A stretch of DNA of 64,000 nt from an uncultured Chlorobiaceae bacterium (GCA_903994455.1 CAJEXI010000002.1:114330-178329), one strand, 5' to 3'. Numbered from the stretch's first letter, positions 8,710 to 17,176 are shown. The notes: generated from the sequence alone by a model not told the origin. Numbers and translations: made by a program.

Positions 8710-10109
8710 AACGATCTCTTTTTTCCTTCTCGTGCAATTGCTAACCATGCGCGACCTGCATCAGTGAGACGATATTTCTGCAATCTGCTTGTTGGTATCT
8801 CTGGAATTGTCAGCTCAATATAACCCGCTTTTATTGCGGGATGAATGTAGTTTTTTCTGAATGTCGGACGATGTTTAATCTCCAGGGCTTCACGCAGTTG
8901 TCCGGCAGAGAGATTGTGATCTTCCAATACCTCCGTAAGCCGAAACATCGGGAGATGTGCGTGAATTTCCGGCTGGGTCGCTGACTGGGTCGCTGACTGG
9001 GTCGCCGACTGGGTCGTTGACTGGGTCGCACCTCGCTCTTCTGTCGATCCACTTTGAACCGACCTCCATAACGTTTGTACAAATGAACCGGCATCCTGTC
9101 GAAAGTCCGGCGATCTGAGCCCACTCTCGGCGCAAAGTTCAATCATGTCGAGAATGCCTGAACCTGCCCGTTCAACGATTCGGGTCAAAAAAAGAGATTC
9201 AGCAATAAGCGGGTTATGCGGTATCGAAGCATGAGGGCGCCGCAGGGAGTCGATAGTCAAGGATGGCGGCAAACATCCCGGATTCCACACTTCAAGCCGG
9301 TCAGAAAAGAGCATAACCTGAACAGAGGCATTGGAACTGTAGTCGCGGTGCGCAATGCCGTTGACAATTGCTTCAGCAACGGCATCACGGGGAATTTCGT
9401 AGGTGACCGGCGCCTCATTGCTTAAAGCACGGGTACCTACAGCTCTGTTGAGCTTGCCCATCACGAAGTCTATAGCGGAATCGACCAGTTGAAAGAGGTC
9501 GCCTTTATAAACCTGATAAGAGGGAATCGGTTTCCTCACCTGGGTTCCGTGAAAGTGGAGGCATTTGACTTCGGATGAAAGCAGAAAGCGCTGCGGTTGA
9601 ACTCCAAAGAGTAGTATCGCCGCGTTACTCGGTCGATCATTGTCGAGTAGGTTGAGATGAACCAGTGCGCTACGCATCGGTGTTCCCCGGCCATGGGCAT
9701 AACCGCGTTCATGCACTGCCCGATCAAGAAATGTTGCCACCTTCTCTTCTGAAATATCGGTGAGTGCAGCTCCCCGGCAGGCTGAAGCATCGAAAGGGCC
9801 GGTCGTAATCGCTCCCCATCGTCCAAGATATTCTACCAGACTGGCGTAAACGCCTGCTGTCAGTTCAGGGATAGTTGCAAACCGGCGCCTGATGAGCTGG
9901 TCGCCTGCTTTGCGAATCAGTGCCTGCATTTTCGGATGGCGGCACGATGCGGTCTCGCTTTTTACAAAGATGATTCGGGGTTTTGCAGCCTTGGTAGCGC
10001 GATCAAATTCCTCTTCTGTGGGCGAGATGCCTTCCAGCCCTTCGGAACCATAACTATCGCCGAAAAGTGCGAGATAGAGATCACAACGATCCACCGGGGG
10101 TCTGCTCAC
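8706..10109 (-). pseudogene. DUF4062/HATPase/winged-helix protein, 5' end cut off by a Tn3 terminus
   Basis: The protein keeps the end of a DUF4062 domain (VDRCDLYLALFGDSYGSEGL), a RecG-like HATPase_c_4 region (AVAEAIVNGIAHRDYSSNAS, with RIVERAGSGILDMI near 330) and a C-terminal winged helix (RLQKYRLTDAGRAWLAI). Between them is a TQSA tandem repeat. Family members begin about 60 residues earlier. Here the apparent GTG start lies inside the 38-bp transposon end at 10097-10134. Insertion therefore removed the true start, and the rest probably has no native promoter. Parent proteins are thought to be regulatory or defence NTPase-type factors. Confidence 0.75.
8975..9029. repeat. 12-bp tandem repeat inside the HATPase gene
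   Basis: About 4.6 copies of gggtcgctgact, with single-base variants, encode TQSA/TQST/TQSA on the minus strand. The unit is a multiple of three, so copy-number changes would alter linker length without frameshift. Confidence 0.85.
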
Positions 10110-10134
10110 GAAACGGAAAAAATAGCACGTTAAG
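10097..10134 (+). repeat. Tn3-family 38-bp terminal inverted repeat, left end A
   Basis: The site begins ggggtctgctcacgaaacgg and ends cacgttaag. It matches the 38-bp Tn3 end in length, in the outer GGGGTCTG and in the inner CACGTTAAG. The outer tip points left, so the element extends rightward. It supplies the stop codon of the 10130-10441 gene and the false start of the 8706-10109 frame. Confidence 0.75.
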
Positions 10135-10441
10135 CAGTTTTAGTAAAATCCAAAAGCCGGGTACGGGTCGGCAAAGGCGGAATTGGTTGCCGTCCACATT
10201 TCAGGTTCCAGTATGCCCACGAGCGCACATCAAAAACGCCAGGTGGAGCATGCTCCAAAACCTCACAGAATTCGTCATTCCCCACGATGCCTTTCAACGC
10301 TTTTAAATCTTCAGGCGTACCAAAAGTCATAACATGCGCAAGAAAATGCACTGGATCAGCAAGTTCTTCCTCTGGCGTATTGAACCATACAACCCGACGT
10401 GCCACGTTTAAAATTTCCGGAGTAATGGGTAAAGGTTTCAT
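10130..10441 (-). CDS. Partner protein of AbiEii-type nucleotidyltransferase
   Basis: A 103-residue protein with ILNVARRVVWFNTPEEELAD and WAYWNLKCGRQPIPPLP. I recall such proteins as a conserved partner encoded beside AbiEii-like nucleotidyltransferases in other bacteria. Its start overlaps the nucleotidyltransferase stop by 4 bp. The final LDFTKTA and stop come from the transposon-end sequence and are the same as the last residues of the resolvase at 11165, so the native C-terminus may have been replaced. It could be the antitoxin; unproven. Confidence 0.65.
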   Translation of the reverse strand: MKPLPITPEILNVARRVVWFNTPEEELADPVHFLAHVMTFGTPEDLKALKGIVGNDEFCEVLEHAPPGVFDVRSWAYWNLKCGRQPIPPLPTRTRLLDFTKTA

Positions 10442-11163
10442 GATGTTGGTTCGTTTTCATCCGTCCGCTTGGCATAAGGCGTTAATATGGGAAGAGAGGC
10501 TGGATCGACAGAAGCAACTGCAATACTCAACCGCTTGCGCACATCTACGGATAAGGTTGGAAGATCATCAAAAAAGGAGAGTGCCTTCAATGCAATCATA
10601 GGGTTGAAGCTGCGTCCATAAACGACACTGCCAGCAGCTAAAGCGTTTGGCAAGTCAACACCGTGTTGTAACAGCGCATCAATATCGAGATAGTCTTTTA
10701 CCTCTGCCCGTTTTTGTATTACAGCTACTTTCGTTCCTGCAATGTCAAGCAGGGATGCGACATAGATTGAACCTCCCTCGGCCTGATCACGAGGTGTAAC
10801 CTGCCCAAGACCAAGACCACCAAAAAAAGAGAGCAAAACAGGACCGTCACGCTCAACACGGCAAGTCAATGTATTTTGGCCAACCTGCACGCGCTCCGCT
10901 CCCTTGAGATAAGGAAGAGCATCAGCCAGATCATCCGGATCAAAAGGCTGATTAGAAAAAAAATCAAAATCAACAGAAGTCCTGTGCCCCAAACGCAAAG
11001 CAAGCGCCGTTCCGCCGTAAAGCGTAAATGTCGCTGGCGTAGCGTCAAGTTCCGGCCAGAGCAAAAGCTGCGGTGGCGGAAGAATGGATAGATTAGGACT
11101 AAAAATCATGTCAAATTGATTTTGTTTAAATGGAGTCACCTCAGAAAACGGAAAAAATAGCAC
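10438..11163 (-). CDS. AbiEii-type nucleotidyltransferase toxin
   Basis: A nucleotidyltransferase of the AbiEii/MenT superfamily. YGGTALALRLGHRTSVDFDFF carries the GG...R-x-S-x-D-x-D/F pattern of the active site, and KVAVIQKRAEVKDYLDIDAL is the second conserved block. Related toxins transfer nucleotides to tRNA and stop growth. The open frame reaches 11163, but its first 18 codons run through the second transposon end; MIFSPNLSILPPPQ at 11109 is a likelier start, though without a strong ribosome site. It forms a two-gene operon with the 103-aa partner, and the pair lies between two Tn3 ends. Confidence 0.78.
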   Translation of the reverse strand: MLFFPFSEVTPFKQNQFDMIFSPNLSILPPPQLLLWPELDATPATFTLYGGTALALRLGHRTSVDFDFFSNQPFDPDDLADALPYLKGAERVQVGQNTLTCRVERDGPVLLSFFGGLGLGQVTPRDQAEGGSIYVASLLDIAGTKVAVIQKRAEVKDYLDIDALLQHGVDLPNALAAGSVVYGRSFNPMIALKALSFFDDLPTLSVDVRKRLSIAVASVDPASLPILTPYAKRTDENEPTS

Positions 11164-11169
11164 GCTAAG
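11132..11169 (+). repeat. Tn3-family terminal repeat, second copy in the same orientation
   Basis: The inner 23-24 bases (aaacggaaaaaatagcacg, then taag) are almost identical to 10097-10134. The outer 20 bases are diverged (ggagtcacctcagaaaacgg), with about 15 of 20 matching. Both copies point the same way. It overlaps the last codons of the resolvase. Confidence 0.7.
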
Positions 11170-11725
11170 CAGTTTTGGTAAACTTCATGAGTCTTGATAC
11201 CGTAGCTGGATGGACATTAAAAAGCCTGGCTGCATCCGCTGCGGTTTTCTGTCCAGACGTAACAAAATGGATGATCTCTTTCTGTTGCTGTGATGTGAGC
11301 TTTGGTCGGCGACCTCCAACACGCCCTTGTTTGCGTGCGGCATCCAAACCGTTGCGCGTGCGCTCTCGAAGCATTGCCCGCTCGAACTCCGCAAATGTCC
11401 CTACGATTTGCATCATCATGCGGCCACCGGGCGAAGTAGTGTCAATTACTTCCGTCAGACTACGAAACCCAGCTCCTGCTTGATTAATCTTCTCCATAAA
11501 AGTCAACACATCTTTCAGAGAGCATGATAAACGGTCAAGTTTCCAGACAACCACCACATCGTCCTTGCGCAGTTGCTCTAACAGCCGATGCAATTCTGGC
11601 CTGTCCCATCGGCCCCCGGAAGCTTTCTCTTGAAAGATCAATTCACATCCGCCAAATTCCAGCGCGGCAATTTGTGCTTTGGTGTCCTGATCCTTGGTGG
11701 AAACACGCGCATAACCGATAAGCAT
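11165..11725 (-). CDS. tnpR: Serine resolvase of a Tn3-family element (TnpR)
   Basis: A full-length 186-residue small serine recombinase. YARVSTKDQD has the catalytic Ser9, VVVWKLDRLSCSLKD has the conserved arginine at 65, and a helix-turn-helix lies at about 150-182 (TAADAARLFNVHPATVSRLM). Resolvases of this type resolve transposition cointegrates at a res site. GGAAGG upstream of ATG 11725 is the ribosome site. The gene is divergent from a tnpA start, with a 21-bp palindrome between, which is the classic Tn3 layout. Confidence 0.88.
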   Translation of the reverse strand: MLIGYARVSTKDQDTKAQIAALEFGGCELIFQEKASGGRWDRPELHRLLEQLRKDDVVVVWKLDRLSCSLKDVLTFMEKINQAGAGFRSLTEVIDTTSPGGRMMMQIVGTFAEFERAMLRERTRNGLDAARKQGRVGGRRPKLTSQQQKEIIHFVTSGQKTAADAARLFNVHPATVSRLMKFTKTA

Positions 11726-11737
11726 CTCTACCTTCCT

Positions 11738-11789
11738 ATTGCATAAAGTTATTGCTAATGATTATAATTTAGCAATAACTTTATGCAAT
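11738..11789. promoter_or_regulatory. 21-bp perfect inverted repeat, putative res/operator site
   Basis: Arms at 11738-11758 and 11769-11789 are perfect inverted copies (attgcataaagttattgct and its complement) around a 10-bp AT spacer. The site lies between the divergent tnpR and tnpA starts, where the resolvase would bind both to recombine and to repress the two promoters. Confidence 0.7.
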
Positions 11790-11886
11790 GCGCAATGCCT
11801 TTATTTCTGGTTGATCAATAATCGTTGCGGAAACGTCCGTTTCTGCAACAGCATTTTCCAATTCATGTTAGACGTACTATTATTCC

Positions 11887-11998
11887 ATGCCTCGTCGATC
11901 TCTTTTTTCCACTGCCGAACGAGAAAGCCTTCTGGCGTTGCCGAAGGCCGAGGATGAACGAATTCGGTATTACATGTTTAACGAGGCGGACTTGTCTT
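11887..11998 (+). pseudogene. tnpA: N-terminal fragment of Tn3-family transposase TnpA
   Basis: From ATG 11887 the product starts MPRRSLFSTAERESLLALP and continues through ERIRYYMFNEADLS, the conserved start of Tn3-type TnpA (DUF4158). Homology ends near 11998, where the vapC sequence begins on the opposite strand. More than 900 residues are missing, so the element cannot transpose itself. Confidence 0.8.
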
Positions 11999-12185
11999 GC
12001 ATTGCCGAAACTGCCTGCAACACCTCATTTTCTCCAGACTCACGTAAAAGTACCTTTGACACCTCGTAAATAGTAATAACAGGAACAATAAGCGAGCTGA
12101 TATCAGATAGCGGAACTTTGAAATGTTTTGCGGAAGGCTCATCAGCAAAAAATGATAGCCAACCCGAAGAATCTACAATGTTCAT
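11970..12185 (-). pseudogene. VapC-type PIN toxin, 3' truncated by the Tn3 remnant
   Basis: The start NIVDSSGWLSFFADEPSA has the first PIN-domain aspartate, and VPVITIYEVSKVLLRE has the conserved glutamate. After SAM near 11999 the frame runs into the tnpA fragment and stops. About 60 C-terminal residues with the later acidic ligands are lost, so nuclease activity is unlikely. The start overlaps the antitoxin stop by 4 bp. Confidence 0.75.
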
Positions 12186-12388
12186 ACTCGCTCTTCGTCT
12201 CTCTTAAAATCAGTATTGATGCCTTTAACAAAACCGCGAAGATCAGATATTTCACGATCCGGGATAAGCTCAATTCGGCCTTGATATTCAACAACCTGTA
12301 ATTTTTGGCCAGGATGAAGATGCAAGGATTCCGTCAAGTGTCGAGGAATAACAACCTGGCGTTTTGGTGACACTGTAACGGTTTGCAT
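12182..12388 (-). CDS. vapB: VapB antitoxin, SpoVT/AbrB type
   Basis: A 68-residue protein with an AbrB-like swapped hairpin DNA-binding region (VSPKRQVVIPRHLTESLHLHPGQ) and a C-terminal toxin-binding tail (GFVKGINTDFKRDEERV). It would bind VapC and repress its own operon. The toxin partner downstream is truncated, so this antitoxin may now be an orphan. Confidence 0.75.
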   Translation of the reverse strand: MQTVTVSPKRQVVIPRHLTESLHLHPGQKLQVVEYQGRIELIPDREISDLRGFVKGINTDFKRDEERV

Positions 12389-12554
12389 AACAACTCCTGT
12401 TAATAATTATAACGACCTTCACTTATTCGATAAGATACTCTTGCAGCAACTCAGAAGCAAAATCAGCCAGCATTGTTCCACGACAATGGATGACGCGAAA
12501 CTGCAATTACTCACTTTACCCCTAAACCTGCACAGCCCTTGAGCCAAAAACGAC

Positions 12555-12642
12555 CTTTTGCAGTATAACAAACAAGTTCAGCCCAACAAAACACATCTAC
12601 CAAAAAAAACGTCAACCGCCTTCCCACCAAGTGGTCAACGGT
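12555..12642. repeat. Dispersed intergenic repeat, copy A
   Basis: A segment with gcagtataacaaacaagttc, then agccc, acacatctac and gtcaaccgcc. It is shared in part with 14426-14486 and 17058-17150 and more weakly near 5265. All four lie at edges of R-M fragments. Function unknown. Confidence 0.6.
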
Positions 12643-12645
12643 TCT

Positions 12646-13104
12646 TCACCGGCACAAAAAGTTGTTCACGAATACCGGCGTAGCTCTTCCTGTACTCGGC
12701 AAGGGCTTCAACTTCAACTCCAGGAATACCGCCATGCAGGTGCGCATGAACATCGTGAGGTTCTGATTCTTCTCTTCCAGCTCGGCAAAGGCTTTCATCA
12801 GCTCAGAGCCCACCTCCTGCTTTTGATGCTTGATTTTTTCCCGGCGGGCACGTTGCGGCACAAAGAACTTGTAGGCCTCTTCACGCTCCAGACCCTCTTC
12901 CAGCTCCATCCCTGCTACACCACGCCTTTCAAGTTGCCCTTTTCGCATCAGGCGTTCAAGAGCAAACTGGTCGTTGACACGTTTCAGAAAGAGCATGGCA
13001 ATGACATACTCCTTGAACTCCGAAGCATCCTTATGCCCGCGCAGCGATTCGCAAGCCTCTTCAAGGAAGTTTTCTAACCACGACAGTGAAAGTTTATGAG
13101 GCAT
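12646..13104 (-). pseudogene. N-terminal fragment of HsdM (copy 5), frameshifted
   Basis: From ATG 13104 the product is the intact HsdM_N helical region ([18 protein letters not shown], Gln46 present, QKQEVGSELMKAFAELEEK). After codon ~115 the open frame gives nonsense (NLTMFMRTCMAVF). The neighbouring frame reads EPHDVHAHLHGGIPGVEVEA followed by LAEYRKSYAGIREQLFVP, an HsdM central piece normally far downstream. A deletion plus frameshift thus joins two distant parts. It is useful as the sense reference for the amber codon in copy 3. Confidence 0.75.
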
Positions 13105-13262
13105 TGAGTTTTTTGTTTTTATTAGGCTGACATGGATGCTTGGGTGGGGAGTGATTGAGTATCTCGCATGTTCCTGTTATATCGCCATTTTTCAACAGCC
13201 CGCAGTATCCGCACCTGCGAAGTCTTCATTTTGCGTCGGATCGCTGACAGAGTATCTGAATT

Positions 13263-13484
13263 TCAAAATGTAGTATTATCTGTATCCGTTATTTCAATTT
13301 TATTCATCAATATTTCTGCCATTCCATAAGTATTGTACAGTGTTGGCATGTCGTAAATCTTTCCTGGTTCAAGCGGAGAGATATTTTCATCCGTATCAAG
13401 TTGTTCCGCGATAATCCGAATCAGTCTGAGTTTGTCAAGTGTCCGTAACTGTCGAACAAAAGGAAGAATATCTGTCAAAGTCAT
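13263..13484 (-). CDS. Small protein resembling an antitoxin upstream member
   Basis: A 73-residue protein starting TDILPFVRQLRTLDKLRLIR with the segment ISPLEPGKIYDMPTLYNTYG. Similar small proteins are common in cyanobacteria and are often encoded upstream of a RelE-like gene. No toxin follows here: about 125 bp downstream only debris is seen. Function unknown; the antitoxin idea is weak. Confidence 0.45.
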   Translation of the reverse strand: MTLTDILPFVRQLRTLDKLRLIRIIAEQLDTDENISPLEPGKIYDMPTLYNTYGMAEILMNKIEITDTDNTTF

Positions 13485-13625
13485 AATTTCGTTGTCTGCC
13501 GTTCACTCAAAAAGCTATTTCCACTGATGCATGCACTTTCTGCCATCAGTATGATATTTTTGCCGTATAGCTCTCTAACGGCAAGGTAGGCGGCTCCGTC
13601 TGCGGCACCAATTGGTTAGGGGTTC

Positions 13626-13832
13626 TCACCTGTTTTTCAAGGTATCTTGAAATTCCATAGCCTTTTTACTTATTTCATTTCCGCTTAATCCATCAAAAAG
13701 ATCCTCTCTCCATTTTGTGTAGTCAAATCTTTCTCTTTGAATCAGAACGATAAATCTTTCAGTTTCAACCATTCCAAGGTTATGATTCAATACTTCAAAA
13801 CCTGACATCTTTATTTCAGAATCAGTCCTCAT
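13626..13832 (-). CDS. Small partner of PIN-domain protein
   Basis: A 68-residue acidic/basic helical protein with GFEVLNHNLGMVETERFIVL and REDLFDGLSGNEISKKAMEF. I recognise this as a conserved partner encoded just after a PIN-domain gene. It starts 3 bp after the PIN stop, so the order is toxin-first. Probably the antitoxin; inferred from gene order. Confidence 0.6.
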   Translation of the reverse strand: MRTDSEIKMSGFEVLNHNLGMVETERFIVLIQRERFDYTKWREDLFDGLSGNEISKKAMEFQDTLKNR

Positions 13833-13835
13833 TGT

Positions 13836-14267
13836 TTAGTTCCCCCGTTCAATTATAAAATTTACAGGATTTGTTACTTTTATTTCTGGAAATTCTGTCG
13901 CTTTCTTCAAAATACCTTTATCCACTGTTAAAAAGTATTGGCATTGTAATGAAACCGCACATGCAATATGCAAAGCGTCAAGAGGTTTTAAGCCAATAGC
14001 CGTATATTCATTCATTTTTAGTAGAATCCCCTCTGTTTCATCAACAAATGAATCAGCCACTTCTTTCCATCTTTGAATCTCAACTCGTTTTTCCAAGAAC
14101 GGATTAGCATTATTTTCCAAATCAAGAATGTAAGACCAGCCCAACGAAAGATGTTCCGATTTGATTTTCTCCTGAATACCAAGTTTGGCTTCTGTTTCCA
14201 GTCGTATGCTTAACGATGACTGGTCATCAAACGGTCTGTTGAAACAGCAATTGTCAAGATAAACTCT
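13836..14267 (-). CDS. PIN-domain ribonuclease-like protein
   Basis: I start it at ATG 14267, giving MRVYLDNCCFNRPFDDQ, because this is where the PIN fold begins; the frame is open to 14345. Acidic ligands are visible at the first Asp (YLDN), Glu in the middle and the pair in LKPLDALHIACA plus FLTVDKGIL. The family cleaves RNA. The gene forms an operon with the 68-aa partner. No lesion is visible, so this pair may be active. Confidence 0.7.
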   Translation of the reverse strand, partial: RVYLDNCCFNRPFDDQSSLSIRLETEAKLGIQEKIKSEHLSLGWSYILDLENNANPFLEKRVEIQRWKEVADSFVDETEGILLKMNEYTAIGLKPLDALHIACAVSLQCQYFLTVDKGILKKATEFPEIKVTNPVNFIIERGN

Positions 14268-14425
14268 CATTTCATTTTGCTTTTTTTTATTCATATTTGG
14301 AACGGAACTGTATTCGAAATATATCTGACCACAGTACCAAAGCAATGAAGCGGATAATTATCAAAAAGTCTTTATTTATTATGATTACTGATACTCATGC
14401 CGAATCTAAAATTATTAACAAGTAC

Positions 14426-14486
14426 CCTTTTGCAGTATAACAAACAAGTTCAGCCCATCAAAACACATCTACCCGAAAAAGACCCA
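14426..14486. repeat. Dispersed intergenic repeat, copy B
   Basis: The block gcagtataacaaacaagttc followed by agcccatcaaaacacatcta and cccgaaaaagac matches 12555 and 17058. It sits at the boundary between the PIN pair and methylase debris. Confidence 0.6.
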
Positions 14487-14566
14487 GAGTGCTTTCATGT
14501 ATTACTTGTCGCTCAAATCAGTTGCTCTACCTGCCGCAACCGCTCTGTTATCTACCAACTTCTGAA

Positions 14567-14790
14567 AATCCGTGTAACCATTCCTCACTGCGTCCAACGG
14601 CAATAAGCTTGCTGGGTGATTTTATGGGATAGTCTGATATCATTGCTTTCTTTCTCTAAGCCAGGTTCTGCCTTTTTCCTGTATTCTGTATTTTTGCAGG
14701 CGGCTTCGTGGTTTATCCGGAATGGTCATTTCAATCAATCCTGCCATGATGAGCGGCTTAATGACTTGGTGCCGGAACTTGAGATCTCCT
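14567..14790 (-). pseudogene. Debris: winged-helix end plus DUF1156-like start
   Basis: On the minus strand 14790-14640 reads VIKPLIMAGLIEMTIPDKP, then SRLQKYRIQEKGRTWLRERK and a stop, a third copy of the HATPase-protein winged helix. An overlapping ATGA start gives MISDYPIKSPSKLIA, a DUF1156-like N-terminus that frameshifts and then reads RNGYTDFQK. The arrangement copies that at 8640-8760. Confidence 0.65.
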
Positions 14791-15773
14791 CATTGAAACG
14801 CTATTCCAGCCGCCGCCGCTATTTTAGCAGCCAAATTCTGAAAATCCGTATAGCAATTCCTTACAGCTTCGATGTGGGCTCCAATCGCCCCATCGGCAGA
14901 TTTCAGGAAAAAAATCGGTTTACGAGCCTCCATTGCCATTGGCATCAAGCTTCGATAATGCTTGAGCAATGAGAGGCAGTATGGATCTTGCGCAACAGGT
15001 GGCAAGGAGGTAATTGGTTCATTAAGAACAGCTTCCCGGTAAACAAGCGGTATTTGCTCCATCCAGCGTTTATAGGCCTTGACGGGCCGGGTATCGAGCA
15101 TACCATGTTGTATAACAATATAACCGACAGGCTGCATCGCCCCTCTGGGCATCGGGAGATCCAGAGGAGCATTGGTGAGAAGTTCCGCCCATAGGGTACG
15201 CCACTCTCGAAGGGTCGGCCCAAGATTCTTGAGACCTTGCAGGGAGAAGAGATCAGGAGCCACCGGCAAACAAACCTGATCGGAAGCAATCAACGCCGAA
15301 CGATTGATGGCACCAAGATTTGGGCCGACATCAATCAACACCAGCTCTGCGCCCCATTCTGCGCCACGCTGTACAAGACGATGAAACGCTGTCATGGTTC
15401 GAAAAGCAGATTCATCGCGGTTGTGACATCGTGGCCAGGCATCCGAAAGTTTCTCTTCAAACCGTGACAAGCCAAGGTCACCCGGAACAAGACCGAGGGT
15501 GCTGGTGATCATTTCTACACTGGGTTGAGCAATATCACCAGTTCCCCGTAAAATCGGGCGGATTGCTCCATACACCGTGTCTGGATGCTCATCATCTGGC
15601 CACAAGGTTTCCAGACGATCTTCATCGAGAAACATGGCCGTGAGGTTGGCTTGCGGGTCAAGATCGACCGCAAGTGTTTTGATGCCATGATCGGCAAACA
15701 TCCATGCCAGATGATAGACAAGCGAGGTCTTGCCAACACCACCCTTGTTGTTAAAAAACGCGATGGTTTTCAT
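14790..15773 (-). CDS. ParA-family ATPase
   Basis: A 327-residue P-loop ATPase with the deviant Walker A NKGGVGKTSLVYHL (K10-T16), AVDLDPQANLT (Walker A' region) and ELVLIDVGPNLGAINR (Walker B). Length and motifs are complete. ParA proteins form ATP-dependent dimers on DNA or on partner proteins. No ParB and no plasmid genes are nearby. The gene overlaps by 4 bp the upstream AlbA/HATPase gene, so the ATPase probably works with that protein rather than in partition. Its last 30 residues contain RNCYTDFQN, copied into the chimera at 8.6 kb. Confidence 0.85.
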   Translation of the reverse strand: MKTIAFFNNKGGVGKTSLVYHLAWMFADHGIKTLAVDLDPQANLTAMFLDEDRLETLWPDDEHPDTVYGAIRPILRGTGDIAQPSVEMITSTLGLVPGDLGLSRFEEKLSDAWPRCHNRDESAFRTMTAFHRLVQRGAEWGAELVLIDVGPNLGAINRSALIASDQVCLPVAPDLFSLQGLKNLGPTLREWRTLWAELLTNAPLDLPMPRGAMQPVGYIVIQHGMLDTRPVKAYKRWMEQIPLVYREAVLNEPITSLPPVAQDPYCLSLLKHYRSLMPMAMEARKPIFFLKSADGAIGAHIEAVRNCYTDFQNLAAKIAAAAGIAFQ

Positions 15774-16954
15774 GGAAGCCTCCGAAATATCTTGACCAAT
15801 ACGGAGTGCTCATCAAACTCAAATTGAGCTGGTGGATTGCCATTCTGTGCCAAAAGCGCTTGCGATCGCTGAACACCGTATCCAAACCTGTTTACAAAAC
15901 CAAGGGATTTCATGGCTTCAGCAATAACCGGATTGCGGTAACTGTTTCGGGTAGGAAAGTTTTCCACTGTAGCCTCACCATACAAGCCACCTGGACTCTG
16001 GATCTCAATGTGATCACTGAATGCGTAAAAACGAACCGGTGAATTGCTGTCGTAGTTACGGTGCATGATGGCATTCATAAGCAGCTCCCGTAACGCCCAC
16101 TCAGGATAGTCAGGTTGCAGTTTTTCCTCAAAGGCACTGACCTTGCGCATGGTTGTCTGTATCAGAAGCCTGATTCGCCCTTCCAGCTCTCGCAACAGGG
16201 TGTGAAGGTCGCCGGAAATCTCTGCCTGGTCGTCAGGCTGTTCCGTCAAGTCCGTTCCGGGCAGTTTGAGGTATTGGACATAGGCACCTGGTAAAAAGAA
16301 TCTGGGGTTTTTCCCAAAGAGTAATATACCGCCATAGGTTGGGCAGGCTGGTTTGGGGACGTACAGCCGCAAGGATGCCAACTGTAATTCAATAGTTCGA
16401 TTGTTTGCCGCAATGGTTTCAGGATCAACAGCTTCCCGGCGATAGGCATCGAATTGACCTAACGCAATATCTTCAATTGTTGCTTCTGAGCATGGCCGTG
16501 CATCAAAGGAGCGAGCAAGGGCAACACGACGTTCAGCAAGAACACGCTCCTCCTGCTCATTGGCAATCCCTTTTCGAGGCCCAACTCTGATATACACTCG
16601 CCCTTTGTACCGAACAGGAGGAAGATCAGAGGGATGAACTTCAACAACAGCTACATCTCCACCGGAGAGTGCAAATCTGGCGACAGTCAGGTAAGGCTGG
16701 GGTAACACATTGCCTTGAGAACGAATACCGCCAAGGTTTTTGAGGAGTTCGTCAGTAACAGTCAGCCCTGACAGAACCCCTTTGTCTGTTACTCCTATCA
16801 AAAGATAACCCGGGTTTCGATGATTGGGCAAATCATTGGCAAACGCACAAATCGCCTGACTGAATTTATCGGTATCACTTACTGATGTCGTTCGTTCAAG
16901 AGTATCGGCCTCCATATCGGTCAGTAATACCTTGAGCTGATCTTCGGTTAGCAT
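15770..16954 (-). CDS. AlbA_2 (Schlafen AAA_4)-HATPase protein, ParA partner
   Basis: A 394-residue protein with an N-terminal AlbA_2/AAA_4 domain (about 10-140: CAFANDLPNHRNPGYLLIGV, VYIRVGPRKGIANEQEERVL), a middle helical part and a C-terminal HATPase_c_4-like region (WALRELLMNAIMHRNYDS, near 270-380, with FGYGVQRSQALL). Such proteins are labelled RecG-like or transcriptional regulators, but their biochemistry is poorly known; the AlbA_2 domain is related to Schlafen nucleases. It is co-translated with ParA (ATGA overlap). A two-gene ParA/AlbA unit among R-M genes suggests a defence or conflict role by inference. Confidence 0.8.
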   Translation of the reverse strand: MLTEDQLKVLLTDMEADTLERTTSVSDTDKFSQAICAFANDLPNHRNPGYLLIGVTDKGVLSGLTVTDELLKNLGGIRSQGNVLPQPYLTVARFALSGGDVAVVEVHPSDLPPVRYKGRVYIRVGPRKGIANEQEERVLAERRVALARSFDARPCSEATIEDIALGQFDAYRREAVDPETIAANNRTIELQLASLRLYVPKPACPTYGGILLFGKNPRFFLPGAYVQYLKLPGTDLTEQPDDQAEISGDLHTLLRELEGRIRLLIQTTMRKVSAFEEKLQPDYPEWALRELLMNAIMHRNYDSNSPVRFYAFSDHIEIQSPGGLYGEATVENFPTRNSYRNPVIAEAMKSLGFVNRFGYGVQRSQALLAQNGNPPAQFEFDEHSVLVKIFRRLP

Positions 16955-17057
16955 AACTACTTGTATTGAATTTTATACCGGCTTTTAATATTGATCAGTA
17001 TAAAAACACTGGTTAGTGCCCATAAACAGTGGTTAGCCTATACAGAACAAGAATGTT

Positions 17058-17150
17058 GCGTATTATAACAAAACAATCTCAGCCCATCAAAACACATCTT
17101 CCCGAAAAAGACATCAACCGCCCTTTGCCCCCCCAAACTTGTCAACGGAA
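17058..17150. repeat. Dispersed intergenic repeat, copy C
   Basis: This copy contains tattataacaaaacaatctc, then agcccatcaaaacacatctt, cccgaaaaagac and tcaaccgccc; it is the longest match to 12555-12642. It lies upstream of an hsdM C-terminal scrap. Confidence 0.6.
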
Positions 17151-17176
17151 CTGCTCCACCAGTAACAACAAATTCA

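Noticed and set aside
14790..15773. Plasmid partition locus
   Set aside because: ParA is present but there is no ParB, no parS-like iterons and no replication gene; the gene is coupled to an AlbA/HATPase protein instead.
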